Assembly: GCA_017474705.1 (NCBI GenBank)
Contig: JAFVHC010000040.1
Span: 1-7,967, forward strand
Direction of reading: 5' to 3'
Length of the DNA stretch: 7,967 bases
Origin: Bacillota bacterium
GTDB taxonomy: Bacteria > Bacillota > Clostridia > Lachnospirales > Bianqueaceae
In this document: piece by piece, positions 1 to 6,236 of the stretch
Numbering within the stretch: the first letter of the stretch is position 1
Layout: each line of letters begins with the position of its first letter
Program-made: the position numbers and the translations under genes
The notes under the pieces: generated by a model
The model's input: the letters and a program-made list of their open reading frames with translations, nothing else
Told to the model about the DNA's origin: nothing
Databases searched by the model: none

Positions 1-1136
1 ATCGCGTTCAGGTTGTTCGCCTTGATCAGATCAAGCTCCTGCTAGATCTGCTCCACAGTGATAGTACGGCCGGTCCGGCAGTTGTACTCATGCCGGTTCA
101 TGCCCTTGATGATCACCGGCGTCCCGTTGACCAGGAATTGATTGACCAGGAATTGATTGCCCCGGACTTCGGTATGCTGGATGCCGACCCGTTTGCTGTA
201 GACCTCGTACACGGCGCCGTTCTTTTTCAGTTCGATGTACAGATCGTACAGGAAAGGATCCTCCGCATTCCACAGGTGCGGATCCTTGATATCGAACGTG
301 TAGGTCAAAAGTTCTGCCGCGGAAAATTCCCGCGTCTGCCCGTCCAATGTAACCGCCACGGTATACCCGCTCTGCCCTTCGTACAGCAGATCGACGTCGA
401 TGGTGAATCGGCCTGAAAGTTCCGTACGCACACGATAATCCCACAGGCTGACTTCCTGCGTGTGCAGGATGTACACATCCCGGAAGATGCCATTGGCCAT
501 CAGCATATCCTGGTTCTCCAGGTACGTGGCGTCCGACCAGGTGTAGACCTTGACCGCCAGGACATTTTCGCCTTCCTGCACCTGGTTGGTGATATCGAAT
601 TCCGCCGGGATGCGGCTGCCCTTGGCCATGCCGATGAAGTCACCGTTCAACCAGACGAAGAAAGCATTGTCCACACCGCCGAAATGCAGGATCTTGCGCG
701 TAAAACCGCCGATCGCCTGCGGCGCCTGGACGGTAAACGTCGTCCGGTAGTATCCTACCGGATCCTCACAGCTGATGTATGGCGGATCGAAGGGGATGGG
801 ATATTCCGTGTTGGTATACCGGCACTGTCCGTAGCCCTGATACTGCCACATGGACGGCACTTCAATCCTGTCCCACCGGCTGTCATCATAGGCCGGCTCG
901 AAAAAGTCCTCCAGCAGATCGTCCTTCTGGTAGGAAAACTGCCAGATCCCGTTCAGGCTCTGCACCAGCGGTGAAGATTCCTTGTCCCGATAGAACACGT
1001 CTCGTTCCAATGCGGGCACAAGATTAGAACGCGGATCCAGCCGGTTCAGATGCAGGATCTGCGGTTCCTGGATCGCTTTCTCTTCCGGTCCGAAAAAACA
1101 GACCTGCTTTTTCCCTTTTTCAAACCATTCCATCAT
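1..1136 (-). pseudogene. lacZ: LacZ-type GH2 beta-galactosidase, 5' part, interrupted by an in-frame TAG; runs off the left edge
   Basis: By homology a cytoplasmic glycoside hydrolase family 2 beta-galactosidase. Numbered from ATG 1136: the N-terminal sugar-binding domain is about 43-222, with family motifs such as EVPSMWQYQGYG and a GIFRDV block; an Ig-like domain is about 224-322; the TIM barrel begins near 324 (GTPVIIKGMNRHE). The frame hits TAG at 42-44 after 364 residues, whereas LacZ proteins have about 1000. The same frame then continues QELDLIKANNLNA to the edge, matching the LacZ block that precedes NAVRxSHYP, with no indel. The truncated product would lack both catalytic glutamates. 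A 15-bp tandem duplication adds five residues just before the barrel. ATG 1136 is preferred over ATG 1145 because the only Shine-Dalgarno (GAGG, 1146-1149) abuts the latter but lies 9 bases from the former. It follows metY by 27 bases with no terminator between, so it is probably the last visible gene of that operon. A sequencing error or tolerated readthrough cannot be excluded. Confidence 0.8.
127..159. repeat. Perfect 15-bp tandem duplication inside lacZ
   Basis: The unit ttgaccaggaattga occurs at 127-141 and again at 142-156, and the next three bases (ttg) start a third copy. The length is a multiple of three, so the lacZ frame is kept and QFLVN is repeated (NQFLVNQFLVNG). LacZ relatives normally have a single QFLVNG-like stretch here, immediately before the barrel. 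This looks like a recent slippage duplication because the copies are identical; an assembly artefact is the alternative. Confidence 0.9.
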
Positions 1137-1163
1137 GGTCGGCATCCTCGTATCGTTTTTTTC

Positions 1164-2429
1164 TTATACCTGTTCAAAAGCCTGTTTCAGATCATCCAGG
1201 ATGTCATCGATATTCTCCAGACCTACGGAGAAGCGGACCATCCCGGCGTCGATGCCGGCGGCCACCAACTGCTCGTCCGTCAGCTGACGGTGCGTCTCAC
1301 TGGCCGGATGCAGGACGCAGGTGCGGATATCCGCCACGTGGACCTCGTTGGAGGCCAGCTTCAGAGAATTCATGAAGCGCATGGCTGCCGCCTTGCCGCC
1401 CTTGATGACGAAGGAGATGACGCCGCTCGCGTGGCCGTTCAGATACTTCTGGCACAGCTCGTAGTCCTCGTCGCCGGGCAGACCCGGATAGCGGACGCTC
1501 TCGACCTTTTCGTTTGCTTCCAGATATTTCGCCACGACCATCGCGTTCTCGCAGTAGCGCGGCATGCGGACCGCCAGGGTCTCCAGGCCAAGATTCAGCA
1601 GGAACGCGGAATGCGCCGCCGGGTAGACACCGAAGTCACGCATCAGCTGCATGCGGGCTTTGATGATATAGGCCATCTTGCCATAGGTTTCTACGTAGGA
1701 GATGCCGTGATAGGATTCATCCGGCTCTACCAGCTCCGGGAAGTTGCCGTTGCTCCAATCGAAATTGCCGGAATCTACGATGACACCGCCGCCCTGTACG
1801 GCATGGCCGTCCATGTATTTGGTGGTGGAATGGGTGACGATATCCGCGCCCCACTCGAAAGGTTTGCAAAGGATCGGCGTGGCAAAGGTGCTGTCGACGA
1901 TCAGCGGTACACCATGGGCATGCGCCAGTTTCGCGAAGCGCTCGATATCGAAGACGGTCAGCGCCGGGTTGGCGATGGTCTCGCCGAAAACGGCTTTGGT
2001 GTTCGGTTTGAACTGCGCGCTGATCTCCTCATCGGTGCTGTTCTTATCTACGAAAATGCATTCGATGCCCAGCTTTTTGAACGTATAGGAGAAAAGATTG
2101 ACCGTCCCGCCGTAGATCTCCGCTGTGCTGATGATGCTGTCGCCCGCCTGCGCGATGTTCAGGATGGCCAGCAGGTTGGCCGCCTGGCCGGACGAGGTGC
2201 ACATGGCTCCGACGCCGCCTTCCAGCGCCGCGATCTTCTCTTCCACCGCCATGACGGTGGGGTTCGCGAAGCGGCTGTAGATCAAGGCTTTGGTGGGGTC
2301 ATCAAAAACAGCAGCGACTTCTTCGGTATTATCGAATACATAGGTCGTGCTCTGAACGATCGGCACGACACGCGGCTCGGTATTCTTCGGTGTATACCCG
2401 GCATGCAGGACTTTTGTTTCGTCTTTCAT
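1164..2429 (-). CDS. metY: O-acetylhomoserine sulfhydrylase (MetY), PLP-dependent
   Basis: Cytoplasmic Cys/Met-metabolism PLP enzyme that makes homocysteine from O-acetylhomoserine and sulfide, the direct-sulfhydrylation route to methionine. At 421 residues it has MetY length; MetB and MetC are usually 380-400. Visible marks are the N-terminal TKVLHAGY and PIVQSTTYVF; YSRFANPT at 51-58; the cofactor phosphate-binding TSSGQAA at 78-84; VDSTFATP around 178-185, with Asp179 expected to contact the PLP ring nitrogen; the PLP lysine Lys204 in HSTTKYMDGHA; and the C-terminal LHPASETHRQL and RFSVGLENIDDI blocks. No frameshift or missing key residue. ATG 2429 has AAGGAG at 2441-2446, 11 bases upstream, and that site overlaps the stop of the PPC gene, suggesting translational coupling. 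A homoserine-ester or cysteine-type variant with other thiol specificity is possible, but the family call is firm. Confidence 0.94.
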   Translation of the reverse strand: MKDETKVLHAGYTPKNTEPRVVPIVQSTTYVFDNTEEVAAVFDDPTKALIYSRFANPTVMAVEEKIAALEGGVGAMCTSSGQAANLLAILNIAQAGDSIISTAEIYGGTVNLFSYTFKKLGIECIFVDKNSTDEEISAQFKPNTKAVFGETIANPALTVFDIERFAKLAHAHGVPLIVDSTFATPILCKPFEWGADIVTHSTTKYMDGHAVQGGGVIVDSGNFDWSNGNFPELVEPDESYHGISYVETYGKMAYIIKARMQLMRDFGVYPAAHSAFLLNLGLETLAVRMPRYCENAMVVAKYLEANEKVESVRYPGLPGDEDYELCQKYLNGHASGVISFVIKGGKAAAMRFMNSLKLASNEVHVADIRTCVLHPASETHRQLTDEQLVAAGIDAGMVRFSVGLENIDDILDDLKQAFEQV

Positions 2430-2444
2430 TACTTGGTTCTCTCC

Positions 2445-2864
2445 TTAAAATTCAAATATATTGAGGCCGGTCACGGGATCCTTTTTGCGGTCCACGCTGC
2501 CCTCGATCTTGTGTACATGCAGTTCTCCGGTCGCGGAGATGCGGCAGGCTTTCAAATGTCCGCCGTGTGCGGCAAGCGCCCTGTCGCATACCGTGATATG
2601 CAGATGCAGGTACGTCTCCCCGTCCATGGTATTGATATTGCCCGTCAGACTGCTGATCTCCATGGGCTCTTCAAACGTTTTGGTACTGAAGACCTGCTCG
2701 TTGAGATCATACACACAGACCGTGACAAGATCCGTCGCACCCAGCCCGTAAACGACGCCCAGGCGGATGTCTTCCTTCTTGCAGAACGCGGTCAGCGTTT
2801 CGAGTATTTCCTCGCCCGGATCGAGCCGGATGATATAATCCTGTCCAAACGCACGGTATTCCAT
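2445..2864 (-). CDS. PPC-domain (DUF296) protein, 139 residues
   Basis: Single-domain member of the PPC family (plants and prokaryotes conserved domain), found in plant AT-hook proteins and in small stand-alone bacterial proteins that form trimers; the bacterial role is largely unknown. The domain fills the protein: an N-terminal strand (AFGQDYIIRLDPGEEI), GLGATDLVTVCVYD at 40-53, the histidine signature LHLH (His87, His89) and GGHL (His103), then TGELHVHKI at 113-120. The spaced histidines match the metal-binding cluster reported for bacterial PPC proteins. No AT-hook, signal peptide or membrane segment. A longer reading from TTG at 2900 is rejected: ATG 2864 has GGAGGT 6 bases upstream (2871-2876), and TTG 2900 lies between the promoter's -10 box and the expected transcription start. 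It leads metY by 15 bases, so a role tied to sulfur or methionine metabolism, or to its control, is an inference from context only. Confidence 0.86.
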   Translation of the reverse strand: MEYRAFGQDYIIRLDPGEEILETLTAFCKKEDIRLGVVYGLGATDLVTVCVYDLNEQVFSTKTFEEPMEISSLTGNINTMDGETYLHLHITVCDRALAAHGGHLKACRISATGELHVHKIEGSVDRKKDPVTGLNIFEF

Positions 2865-2870
2865 GATGGC

Positions 2871-2876
2871 ACCTCC
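2871..2876 (-). promoter_or_regulatory. Ribosome binding site that sets the PPC gene start
   Basis: On the minus strand this reads GGAGGT and ends 6 bases before ATG 2864. It decides in favour of the 139-residue product over a 151-residue reading from TTG 2900. Confidence 0.8.
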
Positions 2877-2903
2877 GTTATCCTGAGATTCTGTTACCAA
2901 CCT

Positions 2904-2932
2904 ATTATAGCAAAACTTCTATCTTATGAAAA
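2904..2932 (-). promoter_or_regulatory. Sigma-A-type promoter of the ppc-metY-lacZ operon
   Basis: On the minus strand a perfect TATAAT (complement of 2904-2909) lies 17 bases downstream of TTTTCA (complement of 2927-2932), four of six matches to TTGACA. Transcription should start near 2896-2898, giving a leader of about 30 bases before ATG 2864. That is too short for an S-box, T-box or other folded leader, so any control of metY by sulfur supply would have to act at this promoter through a protein. Confidence 0.7.
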
Positions 2933-2974
2933 GCTATTTCTAATGTCTTTTCATGACAAAAAACAGTACAAAAC

Positions 2975-2984
2975 GAATGCATTC
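2975..2984. promoter_or_regulatory. Possible operator: 10-bp perfect palindrome GAATGCATTC
   Basis: A perfect palindrome lies 6 bases upstream of the -35 box of the GH2 gene, between the two divergent promoters. Placement suits a repressor or activator site. A 10-bp palindrome can occur by chance in this AT-rich gap, and no half-site of a regulator I can name is recognisable. Confidence 0.3.
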
Positions 2985-2990
2985 CTTCGC

Positions 2991-3019
2991 TTGTCTTTTT
3001 CCTTCTTCTTCGTTATAAT
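2991..3019 (+). promoter_or_regulatory. Sigma-A-type promoter of the GH2 glycosidase gene
   Basis: TTGTCT at 2991-2996 (four of six to TTGACA), a 17-base spacer and a perfect TATAAT at 3014-3019. Transcription is expected from about 3026, giving a leader of about 35 bases. The -35 elements of this promoter and of the divergent ppc promoter are about 60 bases apart. Confidence 0.75.
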
Positions 3020-3047
3020 GGCGGCAGGATCATCATTTAAAAAACAC

Positions 3048-3053
3048 AGGAGG
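3048..3053 (+). promoter_or_regulatory. Ribosome binding site of the GH2 glycosidase gene
   Basis: A full-consensus AGGAGG, with 8 bases separating it from ATG 3062. It fixes the start and, with the near-consensus promoter, predicts good expression. Confidence 0.85.
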
Positions 3054-3061
3054 ATTCCGTC

Positions 3062-4780
3062 ATGAATATCCCTCGTCCTGAATATCCGCGTCCGCAGATG
3101 CGGCGCGATACCTGGCTGAATCTGAACGGTCCCTGGCAGTTCGAGATCGATCACGCAGGGTCCGGCCGTGCCCGCGGCCTCATCGAAAAGGATCCGCTGG
3201 ATCAGGTCATTCAGGTGCCTTTCTGCCCGGAAAGCAGGCTGTCCGGCATCGAGTACAAAGACTTCATGAAAGCCGTTTGGTACCGCCGTACCTTCGATCT
3301 GCCGGAAGAGGCGCTGGAAGGCCGCGTCCTGCTGCACTTCGGTGCGGTGGATTACAAGGCCGAGGTCTGGGTCAATGGAAAAAGCGTGGGTGTCCACGAA
3401 GGCGGCTACGTCTCCTTTACCTTTGACATCACCGAAGCGGCGGCTGTCGGAGAAAACACACTGGTCGTGTGTGCGGATGATGATCAGCTGGGCGGCCGTC
3501 AGCCCTTCGGCAAGCAGTCCGACCGCTATCACTCCTATGCCTGCTCCTATACCCGTACCACCGGGATCTGGCAGACGGTCTGGGTCGAATGGGTGCCTGC
3601 CACCTACATCCAAAGCTTCCGTCTTACCCCGGACGCGGAAAACGGCACCGTCCTGATTGACATCAAATTGAACCGTCCCATCAAGAACGCCTGGCTGACG
3701 GCCACTGCAACCTTCGACAACACTCTGCAGGGTGTAAAGACCGCCTTTATTGATGATGACAGGGCACAGCTGCTGCTCGCTGTGGACGATAAACATCTTT
3801 GGGGACCGGGTCATCCCGCACTGTATGATCTGCGTCTGGAACTGTCCGCGGAAGGCCGGACCGTCGATGCCATCGACAGTTATTTCGCCCTCCGCAGCGT
3901 CTGCTTCCGCGGTAAGACTTTCCTGCTGAATGGCCAGCCCTTGTTCCAGCGACTGATCCTCGACCAGGGGTTCTATCCGACCGGTATCTACACAGCCCCC
4001 AGCGATGAAGCTTTGGCGCATGATATCGAAATGTCCATGGCCATGGGCTTCAATGGTGCCAGGCTGCACCAGAAGGTCTTTGAACAGCGGTTCCTGTATC
4101 ACGCGGACCGGCTGGGCTATATCTGCTGGGGCGAGATGCCCAGCTGGGGCATCGATCCGGCCCGACCGCATACGTTGGGCATCTTCCTGCGCGAATGGCT
4201 GGAAGTCGTCGAACGCGACTATAATGCGCCGTCGATCATCGGCTGGTGCCCCTTCAACGAGGTCTGGGGCGAAAGCAATGAAGGTCTGCGCGACCTGACG
4301 TTGTCCGTCACCTATCGAGCCACAAAGGCTGTCGATAAGACACGGCCTGTCATCGACGCGAGCGGCGGATGGCACACCGAGACCGATATCTTCGATACCC
4401 ACGACTATGAGCAAAGCGTGGAGATCTTCTCCAAGCGCTACGCACCGGGCGCTCCGCTCTACGATCGCTTCGAAAGCCACCAGCACTATGACGGCGTCAA
4501 GCCCATGTTCGTCAGTGAATATGGCGGGATCCGCTGGACCGACGACGTGTACGGCTGGGGCTATGGGATCGGGCCGAAGACCGCTGAAGAGTTCATCGAG
4601 CGGTACCGCGGCCTTACCACCGCGCTGCTGAACAATCCCGAACACTGCGGCTTCTGCTACACCCAGCTGACCGACGTTGAGCAGGAACAAAATGGTCTGT
4701 ACACCTATCAGCGCGTCGCCAAATTCCCGCCGGAAGTGATCCGCGAGATCAATACCCAGAAGGCGGCTTGTGAAGAATAA
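3062..4780 (+). CDS. Glycoside hydrolase family 2 enzyme, short form, 572 residues
   Basis: Retaining GH2 exo-glycosidase with the three-domain core: N-terminal jelly-roll about 15-180 (LNGPWQFEID, VQVPF-like block, VWYRRTFDL, LLHFGAVDYKAEVWVNG), an Ig-like domain about 182-280, and a TIM barrel about 283-570. The expected acid/base is Glu400 in WCPFNEVWGE and the nucleophile is Glu486 in FVSEYGG; both are present, so the enzyme should be active. There is no signal peptide or membrane segment, so it acts in the cytoplasm on imported sugars. The barrel block DQGFYPTGIYTAPSDEAL is shared by a set of short GH2 proteins often labelled beta-galactosidase or beta-glucuronidase; substrate could equally be a beta-mannoside or an arabinopyranoside, and sequence alone does not decide. 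It has its own promoter and terminator, is transcribed alone, and no sugar transporter or regulator adjoins it. It belongs to a different GH2 subgroup from the broken lacZ at the left edge. Confidence 0.93.
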   Translation: MNIPRPEYPRPQMRRDTWLNLNGPWQFEIDHAGSGRARGLIEKDPLDQVIQVPFCPESRLSGIEYKDFMKAVWYRRTFDLPEEALEGRVLLHFGAVDYKAEVWVNGKSVGVHEGGYVSFTFDITEAAAVGENTLVVCADDDQLGGRQPFGKQSDRYHSYACSYTRTTGIWQTVWVEWVPATYIQSFRLTPDAENGTVLIDIKLNRPIKNAWLTATATFDNTLQGVKTAFIDDDRAQLLLAVDDKHLWGPGHPALYDLRLELSAEGRTVDAIDSYFALRSVCFRGKTFLLNGQPLFQRLILDQGFYPTGIYTAPSDEALAHDIEMSMAMGFNGARLHQKVFEQRFLYHADRLGYICWGEMPSWGIDPARPHTLGIFLREWLEVVERDYNAPSIIGWCPFNEVWGESNEGLRDLTLSVTYRATKAVDKTRPVIDASGGWHTETDIFDTHDYEQSVEIFSKRYAPGAPLYDRFESHQHYDGVKPMFVSEYGGIRWTDDVYGWGYGIGPKTAEEFIERYRGLTTALLNNPEHCGFCYTQLTDVEQEQNGLYTYQRVAKFPPEVIREINTQKAACEE

Positions 4781-4794
4781 ACTGCTTTAGACAA

Positions 4795-4833
4795 AAAAGG
4801 GCATATGCCATGATCCATGACATATGCCCTTTT
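4795..4833. terminator. Bidirectional intrinsic terminator between convergent genes
   Basis: A 13-bp perfect stem pairs 4795-4807 (AAAAGGGCATATG) with 4821-4833 (CATATGCCCTTTT). After one C/A mismatch it extends by four more pairs (CATG/CATG) to a 3-base loop. On the plus strand the stem is followed by TTTTGATTTT, on the minus strand by TTTTTTGTC, so it can end both the GH2 transcript and the purL-MATE transcript. It fills almost the whole 57-base gap between the two stop codons. Confidence 0.9.
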
Positions 4834-4837
4834 GATT

Positions 4838-6205
4838 TTACTCAGATACCGGTTCTTCTTTGATCGGCCGCAGTTCTTTCTTGCGTATGTACAAGAAATA
4901 GCACATCCCGACGATCGCGGCCAAAAGCCACGTGATGGGATAGGACAGGTACAGGGTCTTTAAGGTCCGGTTCGCCTGGAACACGGTAAAGATCCAGATC
5001 ACACGGAAGACGCAGATGCAGGTGATCGTGATGATCATCGGCACCAGCGAATGGCCGATCGCACGGCAGACATTACCGGGCGTGCTCATCCAGCAGCTCA
5101 TGAACTGCATCGTACAGATGATGCCCAAGCGGATCAGACCGAACTTGATGACCTCGGCGTCCGTGGAGAAGATCTTCAGCAGCGATCCGCCGAATAAATA
5201 GGCCGGTAAGCCGAACAGCAGGGCCGAGCCGGTGCCCAGCAGCAACGTATAGACCAGGATGCGGTCGATGCGGGCGTACTGCCTTGCACCGTAGTTCTGG
5301 CCGGTGAAACTGATGGAAGCCTGCGCGAACGAATCCATCGCAACATAGCAGAAACCTTCGATGTTGGCCGCTGCGGAGTTGCCCGCCATGACCGCTGACC
5401 CAAAGGAGTTGATCGACGACTGGATCAGGATGTTGGAGATGGAGAAGGATGCGCCTTGCAGACCCGCCGGCAGACCGATCTTGGTCATGGCCAGCAACTT
5501 CGACCAAGTGATCCGTGCTTCTTTGATATCGAACCGCCAGATCTCGCTGGTCTTCATCAGCAGACGAACGACCAGGATCGCGGAAATGGTCTCGGAGACG
5601 ACCGTTGCGATGGCGACGCCGGCCACGCCCATCTTGAACACGATGACCAGGATCAGATTGAGGATGACGTTGATCACGCCGGAGATCATCATGAAGAACA
5701 GCGGGTGCTGTGTATCGCCCACGGCACGCAGGATCGCGGAACCATAGTTATAGATCATCAACGAAGGCATACCTAAGAAGAAGATGCGCAGATACAGCTT
5801 GGACAGATTGATGACGTTGTCCGGCGTGCCCATGGCCTTCAGCAGCGGGTGGGAGAAGATCCATCCCAGCGCGATCAGGATGATGCCGAACAAAGCGCTG
5901 GAAACGATCGAAGTGTGGACCGTCTCTTCCACGTCCTTATAGCGGGAGGAGCCCAGATACTGGGCTGTCAGCACGTTGGTGCCGACGGACAGACCCATGA
6001 ACAACGTCACGATCAAATTGACGAGGGCGCCGTTGGAACCGACCGCGGCCAAAGCTTCCGGACCGGTGAACCGGCCGACGACAGCGGTATCCGCCGCGTT
6101 GAACAGAAGCTGCAGGACGCCGGAGGCCATGAGCGGCAGTGCGAAAGAGATCATCTTTCCGAGCAGCGGCCCACGGGTCATATCATATTTAGATCCAAAT
6201 GCCAA
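4838..6205 (-). CDS. MATE-family multidrug/metabolite exporter, TTG start
   Basis: Inner-membrane antiporter of the MATE family, which uses a sodium or proton gradient to export drugs or metabolites. At 455 residues it has normal length. Twelve hydrophobic segments can be drawn at roughly 15-38, 54-78, 95-117, 136-155, 166-189, 194-216, 240-262, 272-295, 316-338, 352-373, 387-409 and 418-440, in two similar halves: LPLMASGVLQLLFNAADT near the start answers to LPAGLQGASFSISNILIQS at 245-262, and ILRAVGDT at 158-165 answers to VCRAIGHS at 379-386. The tail after 440 is charged and cytoplasmic. No ATG precedes residue 9; the start is TTG at 6203-6205, supported by AAAGGA 7 bases upstream and by the KYDMTRGPLL block that family members usually keep. 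It lies 31 bases after purL with no terminator, so it is probably co-transcribed. The substrate cannot be predicted. Confidence 0.94.
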   Translation of the reverse strand: MAFGSKYDMTRGPLLGKMISFALPLMASGVLQLLFNAADTAVVGRFTGPEALAAVGSNGALVNLIVTLFMGLSVGTNVLTAQYLGSSRYKDVEETVHTSIVSSALFGIILIALGWIFSHPLLKAMGTPDNVINLSKLYLRIFFLGMPSLMIYNYGSAILRAVGDTQHPLFFMMISGVINVILNLILVIVFKMGVAGVAIATVVSETISAILVVRLLMKTSEIWRFDIKEARITWSKLLAMTKIGLPAGLQGASFSISNILIQSSINSFGSAVMAGNSAAANIEGFCYVAMDSFAQASISFTGQNYGARQYARIDRILVYTLLLGTGSALLFGLPAYLFGGSLLKIFSTDAEVIKFGLIRLGIICTMQFMSCWMSTPGNVCRAIGHSLVPMIITITCICVFRVIWIFTVFQANRTLKTLYLSYPITWLLAAIVGMCYFLYIRKKELRPIKEEPVSE

Positions 6206-6212
6206 TGTGTTT

Positions 6213-6218
6213 TCCTTT
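6213..6218 (-). promoter_or_regulatory. Ribosome binding site supporting the TTG start of the MATE gene
   Basis: On the minus strand AAAGGA, 7 bases before TTG 6205. The alternative ATG at 6181 has no comparable site at a usable distance, so the TTG start is preferred. Confidence 0.65.
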
Positions 6219-6236
6219 CAATGTATTTCACTGATC

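Noticed and set aside
1..41. Translational restart after the lacZ TAG, since AGGAG follows the stop closely
   Set aside because: No ATG, GTG or in-frame TTG follows at a proper distance within the visible bases; only an in-frame CTG does. The AGGAG is simply the Gln-Glu codons of the LacZ block.
42..44. Genome-wide reassignment of TAG to an amino acid
   Set aside because: Only one in-frame TAG is seen, in a gene that also carries a duplication. All other genes here are open without it, so reassignment is not supported from this window alone.
1146..1163. A terminator between metY and lacZ, because of a run of seven A on the minus strand
   Set aside because: There is no stem-loop before it and the run is A, not T, on the transcribed strand sense.
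2927..2940. Possible catabolite-responsive (cre) site, TGAAAAGCTATTTC
   Set aside because: The flanks resemble a cre half-site pair, but the central CG and several outer positions of the consensus do not match, and the stretch coincides with the -35 box of the minus-strand promoter.
1050..3065. A 671-codon open frame on the plus strand across metY and the PPC gene
   Set aside because: It lies antisense to two well-recognised genes and across the intergenic promoters, and its translation is compositionally odd with no family I recognise. Long antisense frames arise because the sense codons TTA, CTA and TCA are rare in this GC-rich coding sequence.
2951..4690. A 579-codon open frame on the minus strand opposite the GH2 gene
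   Set aside because: It is the shadow of a gene with complete GH2 domains, catalytic residues, promoter and ribosome binding site. The antisense frame has no start signal and no recognisable domain.
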